From assembly GCF_029457495.1 (NCBI RefSeq), contig NZ_CP120361.1, forward strand, positions 4,728,001-4,792,000: DNA of 64,000 nucleotides, written 5' to 3'. Under the pieces are notes generated by a model, which saw nothing but the letters and a program-made list of their open reading frames with translations, was not told where the DNA came from and did not search any database. Position 1 is the first letter of the stretch. Every line of letters begins with the position of its first letter. Of this stretch, positions 25,190-34,202 are shown piece by piece. A program made the position numbers and the translations under genes. This DNA comes from Chelativorans sp. AA-79 (GTDB lineage Bacteria > Pseudomonadota > Alphaproteobacteria > Rhizobiales > Rhizobiaceae).

Positions 25190-26803
25190 ATGTCGACATA
25201 CCCGGCCAAGGTTCCGGTGGTGATTGTCGGAGCAGGCCCGACGGGCCTGACCGCCGCAAATCTGCTTGCCGCATACGGCGTCGAGGCCATCGTCCTCGAC
25301 CGCGAACCCGGTCCCATGAACCTGCCGCGCGCGATCGTGATCGACGACGAGGGCGCGCGCACCCTGCAGGTGTTCGGTCTCGACCGCACCTATGTCGCCA
25401 ACACCACGCCGGCGATCGGCTCGAAATATTTTGCCGATGACGGAACATGCTTCGCCGAGACCGGCGCCGGAGTGCAGAGCTACGGCTTCCCCAAGCGCCA
25501 GTATATCTATCAACCCGAATTCGAAGAGGCTTTGAGAAACCGGCTCGAAGAGCAGGCGCCGGGCAGCCTGCGATTTTCGTCCAACGTCGTCGACGTGGAA
25601 ACGGATGCCGACGGCGCGGTGGTGACAGTCGAGGCTGCAGACGGGGAGCGCCATCGAATCGCAACACAATGGGTGCTTGCCTGCGACGGCGGCCGAAGCC
25701 CGATCCGTGAGCGCCTGCGCATCACGCTCAGCGGCAACACCTATCGACAGGACTGGATCGTCATAGACATGAGTGACGATCCCGACCGTTCGCTGTTCTC
25801 GAAATTCTTCTGCAGCAGCGTCCGCCCCGCAGTCAGCGTGCCGGCACCCAATGGCGGCCGGCGTTACGAATTCATGGTGCTGCCGGGGGAAGATCGCGAG
25901 AAGGTTCTGTCCCCGGATTTCCTGGCAGGCCTGTTGAAGCCGTTCCGCCGCCATGACGAGCGCGACGTGTTGCGAAAGACCGTCTACACCTTCCATGCCC
26001 GCATCGCCGAGCGCTTCCGGCAGGGGCGCATACTGCTGATGGGAGATGCAGCACACCTGACGCCCCCGTTCGCGGGACAAGGCATGAATGCCGGCCTGCG
26101 GGACGCCCACAACGTGGCATGGAAGATTGCGGCGGCGGTTGGCGGTGCCGATGCGGCCATGCTCGACAGCTATGACGCCGAGCGCCGCGGGCCGGCGTGG
26201 GACATGATCCTGCTCGCCGTGACGATGGGCAGCTTCGTCATGCCGTCCAGCAGCGAGGAACTGAAGTTCCGCGACCTGCTGCTCAAGGCGCTCGAACCGT
26301 TTCCGGCCGTGCGCGACTACCTGATCCAGATGCGCTTCAAGCCGAAACCTCGCTACAATGCCGGCCTTTTCCTCGACCTCGACCAGCCGACATTCGAGGC
26401 AAGCCTGGTCGGAGAGATGATCCCACAGCCGCGCATCGGCAGCGGGGCGCGGCTTCTGGACGATCACCTTGGTGAAGGTTTCGCGCTGATTGCCCAGAAC
26501 GGGCCCGGCTACCTGGCCCTGGAGCAACTGGACCAGGGCAGACTGCTGGGGCTTCCGCTCAACACGGTGATCCTTGAGCCGGCCGGGCATTCCGCAGATC
26601 AGGACCGTGCCCGGATAGCCAGGCCGCTCTTGACGCACCGCGACCAGATCATGCTCATCAGGCCGGACCGCTATTGCGCGGCCGCCTTCGCGCCCGAACG
26701 ATTGCGAGCCGAACTCGACCGCTACTCTTCGCTTTGTTCGGCGGCCACCCGGGCCAGATCTTCCGAGATGGACGCCGCGGTCGAGATGAGTGCGTCCCTG
26801 TGA
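25190..26803 (+). CDS. FAD-dependent aromatic monooxygenase (MhpA/PheA-like)
   Basis: This 537-residue class A flavoprotein monooxygenase has the dinucleotide-binding motif VVIVGAGPTGLTAANLLA (residues 10-27) followed by VLDREPGP, the DG segment ACDGGRSPIRERL near residue 165, and the second FAD motif GDAAHLTPPFAGQGMNAGLR near residue 285. A C-terminal thioredoxin-like extension is present, as in MhpA and phenol hydroxylases. It probably hydroxylates an aromatic ring with NAD(P)H and O2 to prepare it for ring cleavage by the extradiol dioxygenase-like protein at 30.7 kb. GGAG lies 15 or so bases upstream of the start. The 3' end overlaps the convergent IclR gene by 82 bases. Confidence 0.9.
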   Translation: MSTYPAKVPVVIVGAGPTGLTAANLLAAYGVEAIVLDREPGPMNLPRAIVIDDEGARTLQVFGLDRTYVANTTPAIGSKYFADDGTCFAETGAGVQSYGFPKRQYIYQPEFEEALRNRLEEQAPGSLRFSSNVVDVETDADGAVVTVEAADGERHRIATQWVLACDGGRSPIRERLRITLSGNTYRQDWIVIDMSDDPDRSLFSKFFCSSVRPAVSVPAPNGGRRYEFMVLPGEDREKVLSPDFLAGLLKPFRRHDERDVLRKTVYTFHARIAERFRQGRILLMGDAAHLTPPFAGQGMNAGLRDAHNVAWKIAAAVGGADAAMLDSYDAERRGPAWDMILLAVTMGSFVMPSSSEELKFRDLLLKALEPFPAVRDYLIQMRFKPKPRYNAGLFLDLDQPTFEASLVGEMIPQPRIGSGARLLDDHLGEGFALIAQNGPGYLALEQLDQGRLLGLPLNTVILEPAGHSADQDRARIARPLLTHRDQIMLIRPDRYCAAAFAPERLRAELDRYSSLCSAATRARSSEMDAAVEMSASL

Positions 26804-27510
26804 AGCCTTAGCGCTTCCTCGAACTTCAAGGCCGTGCCGATCCAGATCATGGTGAGGCAGGCGATAGGCCGCTCGCCGCTGTAGATCGGCGCGGAGATGC
26901 TCATCGTGCGGGCGTTGAAGCCCTTGATGCGAAATCCCACGCCAAGTTCCAACGTGTGGGCCAGGATGTAGTCCAGCGGTCCGTCATCGTGGAAATCGAC
27001 GACGTCGCTGCCGAGCCGCTCCCTCAACCCTTCGATGATCTGCGCGCGTTCCTGACGGGGCACGAAGGCCAGATGCGCCCGCCCGCCCGCAGTCTCGAGC
27101 ACCGGCAGCTCGCGCCCCACCATGCCGTGATCGACCGAGAACGGGCTGATGTTGTGGGTCGATTCGCGAATGGCCATGCGATAGTCGTGGAAGGTGACGA
27201 GATCGAGTGGCCAGAGGATCTTGCGGCCGAGCTTCATCATCCTCGGCACCGCAACCTGCGCCACCCAGTCCTCGTCGCGAAATCCGGAGCTGAGCGATTT
27301 GGTTTGCAACGTCGGACGCCAGGCGTCCTCCGACGGGCCGCGCACGACGAAACCCAGCCCTTCCAGCGTTTCAAGCAGACGATATGCCGTCGGCCGCGGG
27401 ATGCCGACAATGCGGGCGACTTCTGCTGCCCTCAACCCATTGTTGCAGTTGATTGCCTGGAGTACCTCCAGTCCACGCTGCAGGGAGCGAACCGCGCCGA
27501 AAGTCGAAAT
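26722..27510 (-). CDS. IclR-family transcriptional regulator, probable ATT start
   Basis: The protein is about 262 residues if translation begins at the ATT codon at 27508-27510. An exact AGGAGG lies 7 bases upstream of that codon, and the frame between (STFGAVRSLQRGLEVLQAIN) is the normal IclR N-terminus. The first ATG/GTG/TTG alternative, a TTG at 27435, would cut off the first helix. The HTH is GLRAAEVARIVGIPRPTAYR and the effector domain includes RMMKLGRKILWPLDL and SAPIYSGERPIACLTMIWIG. It is divergent from the TRAP operon and convergent with the monooxygenase. It probably senses the aromatic substrate and controls both. Confidence 0.85.
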   Translation of the reverse strand: MSTFGAVRSLQRGLEVLQAINCNNGLRAAEVARIVGIPRPTAYRLLETLEGLGFVVRGPSEDAWRPTLQTKSLSSGFRDEDWVAQVAVPRMMKLGRKILWPLDLVTFHDYRMAIRESTHNISPFSVDHGMVGRELPVLETAGGRAHLAFVPRQERAQIIEGLRERLGSDVVDFHDDGPLDYILAHTLELGVGFRIKGFNARTMSISAPIYSGERPIACLTMIWIGTALKFEEALRLHRDALISTAASISEDLARVAAEQSEE

Positions 27511-27630
27511 GGTGCAGCCTCCTGATGTTCACGATACGGACAATCGCGGGGGCTACATTGCAACGAGCCGTCTGCATGTCAAGAGTGTCCGCCTGTCCGT
27601 TCGGTCCCTGGCCGCGGTGGGAGGAAACAC

Positions 27631-28170
27631 TTGGAAAACATCGAAAGGCGCATCAGAGCCGCCGCACGTGTCGTTGCGCTCATCGGCTTCTTCGGCCTGC
27701 TGCTGCTTGCGGCAATGACCACGCTGGACATCCTGTTGAGGTGGCTGTTCAACGCACCTCTCCACGGTGTCAACGACGTCAGTTCCGTCGTCATGGCCAT
27801 CGTGATCGCCGCCTGTATTCCAGCGAACCTGGCAATGAAGCAGAACATCTCGGTCGAGGTCCTCGGCTCGATCGCCGGCGTGCGCGCACGGCGCCTGCTC
27901 GACGTGGTGGCCAGCCTGTTCACGCTTGTGTTCATCATCCTAGTGGCGTGGCGCTTCGTGCCTTATGCGGAAGGCCTACGCGAAACCGGAGACCGCACCT
28001 GGGTGCTGGGCTGGCCCATCTGGCCTTGGTGGATGGGCGCATCCGCGCTGATGATCGCAGCCGCGATCGTGCAGGTTCTGGTTACGATCTCCGACATCAG
28101 CACGCTGCTCTTCGGCAGAACCGATGACGGGAGTCACCCGGAGCCGGCCGGCGGCGACGCCATCCTCTGA
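27631..28170 (+). CDS. dctQ: TRAP transporter small permease subunit
   Basis: This 179-residue DctQ-family protein has four membrane helices (ARVVALIGFFGLLLLAAMTT; VSSVVMAIVIAACIPANLAM; LLDVVASLFTLVFIILVAWR; MGASALMIAAAIVQVLVTIS). Characteristic features are DILLRWLFNAPLHGVNDVS and the loop after MKQNISVEVLG. It starts with TTG at 27631, with GGGAGG 8 bases upstream. It forms the membrane complex with DctM and is the first gene of a seven-gene rightward operon (dctQMP, dioxygenase-like, FAH, quinone oxidoreductase, GST). Confidence 0.88.
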   Translation: MENIERRIRAAARVVALIGFFGLLLLAAMTTLDILLRWLFNAPLHGVNDVSSVVMAIVIAACIPANLAMKQNISVEVLGSIAGVRARRLLDVVASLFTLVFIILVAWRFVPYAEGLRETGDRTWVLGWPIWPWWMGASALMIAAAIVQVLVTISDISTLLFGRTDDGSHPEPAGGDAIL

Positions 28171-28200
28171 ACAGATCGCCCTCCAGCGAAGGAACATCAC

Positions 28201-29502
28201 TTGGATCCCCTACTCATTGTCCTCGTGGGCTTCCTCGCGATGATGGTGCTGATCGTCGTCCACGTTCCGATCGGCGTGGCCATGGCGCTCGTCGGCGTCG
28301 CCGGCTTTGCCTCGATCGTGGGTTGGGGGCCTGCGGTCTCGTTGATGGCAACCGAGCCGGCATCGGCGATGGCCAATCTCGACCTGGCGGTGATCCCGCT
28401 TTTCATGCTGATGGGCAGCCTGGCCGCCGCCGCGGGCCTCGCGTCCGATGTCTACAATCTCGCCAATGTGCTGATCGGTCACCGTCGCGGCGGCCTGGCG
28501 TCGACGACAATCGCGGCGAGCGCCGGCTTCGGCGCGATATGCGGATCGGGCGTAGCGACCACGGCGACGTTCGGCCGGGTTGCAATGCCCGAGATGCTCG
28601 AACGCGGCTACAGGCCCGACCTTGCAGCAGGCTCGATCGCGGCCGGCGGGACGCTCGGCATCATCGTGCCCCCGTCGAGCATGATGATCCTCTACGCCGT
28701 GCTGACGGAGCAATCGGTGCTTGACCTCTTTTCGGCGGCGATTGTTCCTGCGGCCCTGGCCATCATCTTCTACATGATCGCCATCCAGGTGAAGTTGGCG
28801 ATGGAGCCTGAAGCCGCACAGCGCGGCGAGCGCGCCACCATGCGTCAGCGGGTCCACGCCACCGGTCAGGCCTGGGGCGTCATCGTCCTGTTCGTCGTGG
28901 TCATGGGCGGCATCTATTCGGGCATATTCACCGTCCACGAGGCGGCCGCCGTAGGCGTCGTGTTCGCGTTTGTGCTGCTGGTCGCCAAGGGCCGGTTCAC
29001 ATGGAATACGCTGATTGGCGTGCTTGCGGAGGCAAGTGCCGGGACGGCGATGATCTACATCATGGTCTTCGGCGCCACCATCTTCTCCTACTTCATGGCG
29101 GTCTCCGGCGCAGCCGCGTTCATGGTCGGGGCGATCTCCGGACTGCCGGTACCGCCTATCGTAGTCCTCGTGCTGCTGCTCGTGCTCTACATCTTTCTCG
29201 GCGCATTTTTCGATGAAGTCGCCGCGATGGTGATCACGCTGCCGCTTGTGATCCCGCTCATCCTGTCCTTCGGATATGATCTGGTCTGGTGGGGTATCAT
29301 CAATGTCGTCGTGATCGGGATCGGCATGATGACACCTCCTATCGGCATCAACGTGATGGTGCTGAATTCGATGTACCGGTCGATCAGCCTGGGAACGATC
29401 TATCGCGGCATAATGCCCTTCCTGATCGCCGAATTGGTCCGGCTGCTTCTGCTGACCCTGTTCCCGCAATTGACCCTGTGGCTGCCCAGCGTGCTGCACT
29501 AG
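28201..29502 (+). CDS. dctM: TRAP transporter large permease subunit
   Basis: This is a 433-residue DctM-family membrane transporter with about 12 hydrophobic segments. Family motifs are PIGVAMALVGVAGF, the AVIPLFMLMGSLA/AAAGLASDVYN region, GFGAICGSGVATTATFGRVA (the Na+-site loop), GTLGIIVPPSSMMILYAVL and FFDEVAAMVITLPLVIPL. It starts with TTG at 28201, with AAGGAA upstream. It catalyses Na+-coupled uptake of an organic acid delivered by DctP, probably the aromatic or sulfated substrate of the downstream enzymes. Confidence 0.93.
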   Translation: MDPLLIVLVGFLAMMVLIVVHVPIGVAMALVGVAGFASIVGWGPAVSLMATEPASAMANLDLAVIPLFMLMGSLAAAAGLASDVYNLANVLIGHRRGGLASTTIAASAGFGAICGSGVATTATFGRVAMPEMLERGYRPDLAAGSIAAGGTLGIIVPPSSMMILYAVLTEQSVLDLFSAAIVPAALAIIFYMIAIQVKLAMEPEAAQRGERATMRQRVHATGQAWGVIVLFVVVMGGIYSGIFTVHEAAAVGVVFAFVLLVAKGRFTWNTLIGVLAEASAGTAMIYIMVFGATIFSYFMAVSGAAAFMVGAISGLPVPPIVVLVLLLVLYIFLGAFFDEVAAMVITLPLVIPLILSFGYDLVWWGIINVVVIGIGMMTPPIGINVMVLNSMYRSISLGTIYRGIMPFLIAELVRLLLLTLFPQLTLWLPSVLH

Positions 29503-29505
29503 CGA

Positions 29506-29522
29506 TGTCCGCTGAGCGGACA
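29506..29522. promoter_or_regulatory. Palindromic operator-like site TGTCCGC-N3-GCGGACA
   Basis: TGTCCGCTGAGCGGACA has perfect 7-bp arms. It lies in the dctM-dctP gap, 81 bases before dctP, and shares its arms with the site at 25088-25104. It may be an internal promoter operator for dctP, a gene that often needs higher expression than its permeases. Confidence 0.55.
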
Positions 29523-29602
29523 GTTCGCAGGCGCGCAATGCCATGTCGAAAGGACCGCATTAGCGTCATTCCATCATCGAACGAACCAGCAGGGAGGATG
29601 CA

Positions 29603-30613
29603 ATGACGTTCATGACCAGGCTGCTTGGCGCCACTGCCGCGCTCGGTATCATCACGGTTCCCGCATCGGCCGAGACGTTGCGTTTTTCAAGCTTCGAGCC
29701 GCCCGTCGCCCACGTAACGAAAGAGATCCTGACCCCGTGGGCCGAGGATGTCTCGGCAGCGTCGGAAGGCGAGCTCACGATCCAGATGTTCGCGGGCGGA
29801 TCGCTCGGCCGAAATCCTGCCCAGCAACTCCAGCTCATCGAGGGCGGCGTTGCCGACATCGCCTGGGTGATCCCCGGCTATTCGCCCGGCCGTTTCCAGG
29901 AGAGCACCGTGGCGGAGCTTCCTTTTCTCATTCCGAGCTCGACGGCGGGTTCGCTGGCGATGTGGAAGATGTATGAGGACGGCCACTTCAAGGGGGACTT
30001 CGACAAGCTGAAGATGCTGGGCATCTTCGTGTCCTACCCCAACTCCATCGCGTCGACGAAACAGGTGACGGCCCCAGAGGACATGAAGCGCCTGAAGGTT
30101 CGCGCTCCCGGGCCGACCATGCTGTCGGCCGTCGAGGCGCTCGGTTCGGTTCCGGTCGGCGGCATCACCGGCCCCACGGTCGCTGAAAGCATCAGCCGCG
30201 GCCTGATCGACGGAACCTTCACCCAATGGGGCGCGATCGAGACCTTCCGCATGGGTGACGTGATAACCCACTTCAATACGGCACCTCTCGGTGCGACGCC
30301 GATGCTCGTCGTCATGAACAAGGCCAAATACGAAAGCCTCTCCGACAAGGCCAAGGCGGCGATCGACAAATTCTCCGGCGCGGCCTTCTCCGAACGCTTC
30401 GGCGCGTCCTTCGACGCCAACATCGCCGAAGCACGCGACGAACTGCTTGCAAAGGGCACGATCACCGTCGTGGAGCCCGATGAAGCACAGCTCGGGCAAT
30501 GGAAAGAAGCCGTTGCCATCGCCACGCATCAATGGATCGAGCAGAACGAGAACGGCCAGGCGATCTACAACGCGTTCGTCGAGGCGGTTGCCGAGGCTCA
30601 AGGGACAAACTGA
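29603..30613 (+). CDS. dctP: TRAP transporter substrate-binding protein
   Basis: This is a 336-residue periplasmic binding protein. Residues 1-23 are a Sec signal peptide (LLGATAALGIITVPASA, cleavage before ETLRF). The body (EILTPWAEDVSAASEGELTI, FAGGSLGRNPAQQLQLIEGG, DIAWVIPGYSPGRF, then KRLKVRAPGPTMLSAVEALG with the conserved ligand-carboxylate Arg, GLIDGTFTQWGAIETFRMGD) is a DctP-family protein. GGAGG precedes the ATG. It delivers a carboxylated ligand to DctQM; the ligand is not deducible, but the downstream genes point to an aromatic acid. Confidence 0.92.
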   Translation: MTFMTRLLGATAALGIITVPASAETLRFSSFEPPVAHVTKEILTPWAEDVSAASEGELTIQMFAGGSLGRNPAQQLQLIEGGVADIAWVIPGYSPGRFQESTVAELPFLIPSSTAGSLAMWKMYEDGHFKGDFDKLKMLGIFVSYPNSIASTKQVTAPEDMKRLKVRAPGPTMLSAVEALGSVPVGGITGPTVAESISRGLIDGTFTQWGAIETFRMGDVITHFNTAPLGATPMLVVMNKAKYESLSDKAKAAIDKFSGAAFSERFGASFDANIAEARDELLAKGTITVVEPDEAQLGQWKEAVAIATHQWIEQNENGQAIYNAFVEAVAEAQGTN

Positions 30614-30675
30614 CGGCCCGCGCAACCCGATTGCCGCCGCCAAGCATTGGCGGAGGCGCTCCAGGGATAGGAACA

Positions 30676-31656
30676 ATGGCACTCGCATCGCTCGGATATA
30701 TAGGCGTCCGCTCCTCGCGGACGGCTGACTGGCAGAGCTTCGCGACCGATCTTCTCGGCATGCAGCAGGTTGATGCCGGCGGCAAGATTCGTGCCTTCCG
30801 TATGGACGATCGCAAGCAGCGCCTGATCGTGTCGGGGGAAGGCGACGAAGGCCTGGACTTCATGGGCTGGGAGATCGAAAGCCCGGGAGCGCTCGATGCG
30901 CTCGCCGGCCGTCTCGAGAATGCCGGCGTCGCGGTGCGCCTTGAAGGGATTTCGCTGGCCGACCAGCGCCATGTGACGCGGCTGATCTCGTTCTCGGACC
31001 CGGAGGGCAATCGGCTCGAAGTGTTCTGCGGACCCGATATCGCTTCGGAACCGTTCCTCGCCGGCAGGCCGATTTCCGGCTTCAAGACGGGGTCGCTGGG
31101 AATGGGCCATGCGGTGCTTCACGCCCGGGACGTGGATGTCCTCCTGCCATTCTATCGCGACCTGCTGGGCTTCCAGGTCACCGACTACGGACTCAAGCCT
31201 TTCAAGCTCTATTTCTTCCACCTCAATGGCCGTCACCATTCCTTCGCCATGGTCGGGACCGGCCGCAAGGGCATGCACCACTTCATGGTCGAACTGCTTT
31301 CGCTGGACGATGTCGGGCAGGGCTACGATCTTGCCCAGCAGGAGGACGGCCGCGTCGCCTATACGCTGGGCCGCCACTCGAACGACCACATGACGAGCTT
31401 CTACGCCAATTCGCCATCGGGCTTCTTCGTGGAATATGGCTGGGGAGCACGGGTCATCGACCCGGCAACCTGGCAGCCCCACGAAACCTTCGACGGACCA
31501 AGCTACTGGGGGCATGAGCGCCTCTACATGCCCGAGGATTCGCCCGACCGCGCGCGGTTGTGCGAGATGCGGCTCGATGCGGCCCGGCGCGGAATGCGCG
31601 CCGCCGATCCCGCCTGCAACTGCGCCTGGCTTGACAGCATCGTCAGCAACGAGTGA
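30676..31656 (+). CDS. VOC-family extradiol ring-cleavage dioxygenase-like protein
   Basis: This 326-residue protein has two vicinal-oxygen-chelate modules, like BphC-type type I extradiol dioxygenases. The N-terminal module (LGYIGVRSSRTADWQSFATD, DPEGNRLEVFCGPD) is non-catalytic. The C-terminal module carries the likely Fe(II) ligands: His in GMGHAVLHARD (about residue 138), His in KGMHHFMVEL (about 200) and Glu in SGFFVEYGWG (about 252). Length and layout match 2,3-dihydroxybiphenyl 1,2-dioxygenase (about 300). It would cleave a catecholic intermediate made by the monooxygenase. The start at 30676 has GGGATAGG upstream. Confidence 0.87.
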   Translation: MALASLGYIGVRSSRTADWQSFATDLLGMQQVDAGGKIRAFRMDDRKQRLIVSGEGDEGLDFMGWEIESPGALDALAGRLENAGVAVRLEGISLADQRHVTRLISFSDPEGNRLEVFCGPDIASEPFLAGRPISGFKTGSLGMGHAVLHARDVDVLLPFYRDLLGFQVTDYGLKPFKLYFFHLNGRHHSFAMVGTGRKGMHHFMVELLSLDDVGQGYDLAQQEDGRVAYTLGRHSNDHMTSFYANSPSGFFVEYGWGARVIDPATWQPHETFDGPSYWGHERLYMPEDSPDRARLCEMRLDAARRGMRAADPACNCAWLDSIVSNE

Positions 31657-31709
31657 CGGCGCGCCAGACCAACCTCCCCCACACATCAACACCTGCCAGG
31701 AGACATGAC

Positions 31710-32558
31710 ATGCGTGTCTGTTCATACATTATGCCTGATGGAACCCGATCGTACGGCGTCGTCGACGGCAAAACGCTGATCGACGCCGGAGAAGCGCTCC
31801 GCGATTGCCATGCCGATTTGCGGGCCGTCATCGCAGCGGGAGCGCTCACCGAGCTGGGCAAGGATGCGAGCGGCGAGCGGATGGCGCTCTCCGATGTGAC
31901 GCTCCTTTCGCCGATCCCAAACCCGGACAAGATCCTGTGCATCGGCCTCAACTATATGACCCACATCAAGGAGACGGGACGCGAGGCCCCGAAGAAGCCC
32001 TCCATCTTCACCCGCTATCCGTCGTCGATCGTCGGCCACGGCTTCGATCTGCTGCGACCAAAGGCTTCCGACTGGTTCGACTTCGAGGGTGAGCTTGCCG
32101 TTGTGATCGGCAAGGCGGGCCGGGCCATTCCCGCAGCGAACGCCTATGCCCATGTTGCCGGCTATAGCTGCTTCAACGACGGGTCGATTCGGGATTTCCA
32201 GCGCCACACCACGCAGTTCTGGGCCGGCAAGAACTTCGATCGCAGCGGCTCCATGGGTCCCTGGCTGGTGACCGCCGACGCCTTTGGCGACCCAGCCGTC
32301 CAGTCGATGGAGACCCGGCTGAACGGCGCGGTGATGCAGTCGACGCCCATCTCCGATCTGGCCTTCGACGTACCGGCGTTGATCGAATACATCTCCACGG
32401 TCACCGAACTGCTGCCGGGCGACGTCATCGCCACCGGCACGCCAAGTGGCGTGGGTCTGTTCCGCGAGCCCAAGCTGTTCATGAAGGCGGGGGACCGCGT
32501 CGAGGTCGAGATCAGCGGCATCGGCACGCTCGCCAACTCGATCGTTGACGAAGGCTAG
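31710..32558 (+). CDS. Fumarylacetoacetate hydrolase-family protein
   Basis: This 282-residue protein starts at 31710 (MRVCSYIMPDGTRSYGVVDG), with CCAGGAG upstream. FAH-fold signatures are KILCIGLNYMTHIKE, the metal-binding DFEGELAVVIGK, GYSCFNDGSIRDFQ, FWAGKNFDRSGSMGPW and GDVIATGTPSGVG. The family hydrolyses C-C bonds in ring-cleavage products or hydrates 2-oxopent-4-enoates. Coming right after the extradiol dioxygenase-like gene, it is likely to process the meta-cleavage product. It lies 9 bases before the oxidoreductase gene. Confidence 0.9.
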   Translation: MRVCSYIMPDGTRSYGVVDGKTLIDAGEALRDCHADLRAVIAAGALTELGKDASGERMALSDVTLLSPIPNPDKILCIGLNYMTHIKETGREAPKKPSIFTRYPSSIVGHGFDLLRPKASDWFDFEGELAVVIGKAGRAIPAANAYAHVAGYSCFNDGSIRDFQRHTTQFWAGKNFDRSGSMGPWLVTADAFGDPAVQSMETRLNGAVMQSTPISDLAFDVPALIEYISTVTELLPGDVIATGTPSGVGLFREPKLFMKAGDRVEVEISGIGTLANSIVDEG

Positions 32559-32566
32559 GCGACGCC

Positions 32567-33559
32567 ATGCGCGCCGTCCGTTTCGATAGACCCGGAGGTC
32601 CGGACGTCCTGTATGTCGGCACCGCCGACAGGCCGGTCGCGAGGCGGGACGAAGTTGTCATCAAGGTCAGCGCTGCCGGGGTCAATCGTCCCGATGTCTC
32701 CCAGCGTCTCGGTCGCTATCCGGTGCCGCCGGACGCCAGCCCTATCCTGGGATTGGAGGTGGCGGGCGTGGTTGCCGAAGTCGGCAGCGGCGTGAACACC
32801 CTCCAGCGGGGCGACCGGGTGATGGCGCTCGTTCACGGCGGCGGCTATGCCGAGTTCTGCCCGGCGGACGCCCGGCACGTCATGCCGATTCCGGAAGGCC
32901 TGAAGTGCGTCGAAGCAGCCGCATTCCCGGAAGTTGCGATGACCGTCGAATTCAACATGGTCATGCGAGCCGGCCTGAAAGAAGGAGAGACCGTCCTGAT
33001 CCATGGCGGATCGTCGGGGATCGGATCTTACGCGATAGCGAGGGCGAACAGTCTCGGCGCAACCGCGATCACGACCTCGCGCGGTGCCGACAAAGCCGCT
33101 TTCTGCCGGCTTACAGGAGCCGCGTTGGCGATCGACTCGTCGGCTGGCGAATGGGTCGATGAGGTCATGGCCTTCACCAGCGGCAGCGGTGTCGATGTCG
33201 TTCTCGACATGGTCGGCGGCGACTACACAGACCGCAATCTGGCGTGCATGGCCGCGGACGGGCGCTACGCACTGATATCGCTTCAGGGCGGTGCGAGCGC
33301 GACCGTCAATCTCGAACCGGTACTGCGCCGGCGGCTGATGCTAGTCGGCTCGACGTTGCGCCCGCTGGTTCCCGAGACAAAAGCAGCCATTGCCGAGCGG
33401 CTCGCGCGGGACGTCCTGCCGCTACTCTGCGAAGCACGGCTGCGCCCGCACATTCACGCCACCTTCGACATCGAAGACGTTGGCGAAGCGCACCGCACCT
33501 TGGAACGAAACGATCATTTCGGAAAGCTCGTCCTCACGATTGGCGAAGTCTCGTCTTAG
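32567..33559 (+). CDS. NADPH:quinone oxidoreductase (PIG3/zeta-crystallin-like MDR)
   Basis: This 330-residue medium-chain dehydrogenase/reductase lacks catalytic zinc ligands. The N-terminal GroES-like part (MRAVRFDRPGGPDVLYVGTA, VKVSAAGVNRPDVSQRLGRY, LGLEVAGVVAEVGSGV) and the nucleotide-binding motif LIHGGSSGIGSYAIA (about 144) are diagnostic of the PIG3 subgroup. It reduces quinones or enones with NADPH. In this operon it may reduce an enone intermediate or quinone by-products formed during aromatic breakdown. Confidence 0.88.
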   Translation: MRAVRFDRPGGPDVLYVGTADRPVARRDEVVIKVSAAGVNRPDVSQRLGRYPVPPDASPILGLEVAGVVAEVGSGVNTLQRGDRVMALVHGGGYAEFCPADARHVMPIPEGLKCVEAAAFPEVAMTVEFNMVMRAGLKEGETVLIHGGSSGIGSYAIARANSLGATAITTSRGADKAAFCRLTGAALAIDSSAGEWVDEVMAFTSGSGVDVVLDMVGGDYTDRNLACMAADGRYALISLQGGASATVNLEPVLRRRLMLVGSTLRPLVPETKAAIAERLARDVLPLLCEARLRPHIHATFDIEDVGEAHRTLERNDHFGKLVLTIGEVSS

Positions 33560-33595
33560 GCGACCGCCATCCAAGGCACAGATTGGAGACATGCA

Positions 33596-34202
33596 ATGCT
33601 CACCCTGTTTCATTCGCCGGGAAGCTGTTCGAATGGCATCCTCTACATTCTCAATGAAATCGGGCCGAACACAGCGTCTCCGTGGCGAATGTCCTCGCCG
33701 GCGAACAGAGAACCGAAGCCAATCTGAGCCTCAATCCCAAGGGAAAGGTTCCGGCTCCTCGGCTCGCCACCGGCGAGGTGCTGACCGAATTCCAGACAAT
33801 AGCATTCTGGCTTTTCCGCAGGCGGGTCTATGGGCGAACGATTTCCTGGCGCAGGCGCGCACGCTCGAGGCATTGGATTTCATCGTCGGCTCGGTGCAGA
33901 TGCGCGGTCGCACATTCATCAGGATGCCGCACAAGTTCGTGGACGATCCTGCATGTCACGCCGCGCTGCAGACCCACGGCCGTCAGCAGGTAAGAAATGG
34001 ATTGGCGCAGATCGAGACGACGCTTGGCGACAACCCGTTCCTGCTGGGGCGTTTTGGCATAGCGGATGCCGCTGCACTCTACATCCTCGACTGGGCTGTG
34101 CGCGATGACATCGAACTGAGCAGCGCACTTGGAGCATACCGGAGGCGGCTGGGTACACGGCCCTCCTTCTCCGCCTCCGCTGATAACTGGGGACCAATCT
34201 AG
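33596..34202 (+). pseudogene. Glutathione S-transferase, frameshifted
   Basis: The thioredoxin-fold start is MLTLFHSPGSCSNGILYILN (33596 onward). The frame shifts near 33655 to AEHSVSVANVLAGEQRTEAN and NPKGKVPAPRLATGEVLTEF, and shifts again near 33820 to AGLWANDFLAQARTLEAL and TTLGDNPFLLGRFGIADAAA, which is the C-terminal helical domain. The reading frame ends in a TAG formed where the IS630 element begins. GSTs in aromatic operons often isomerise maleylpyruvate or detoxify quinones. Two shifts make it non-functional as sequenced. Confidence 0.8.

Noticed and set aside
28210..29544. A 444-codon open frame on the minus strand across dctM
   Set aside because: It is antisense to a clear DctM gene, is extremely rich in His, Asp, Arg and Gln as expected of a shadow of a hydrophobic gene, and has no family pattern.
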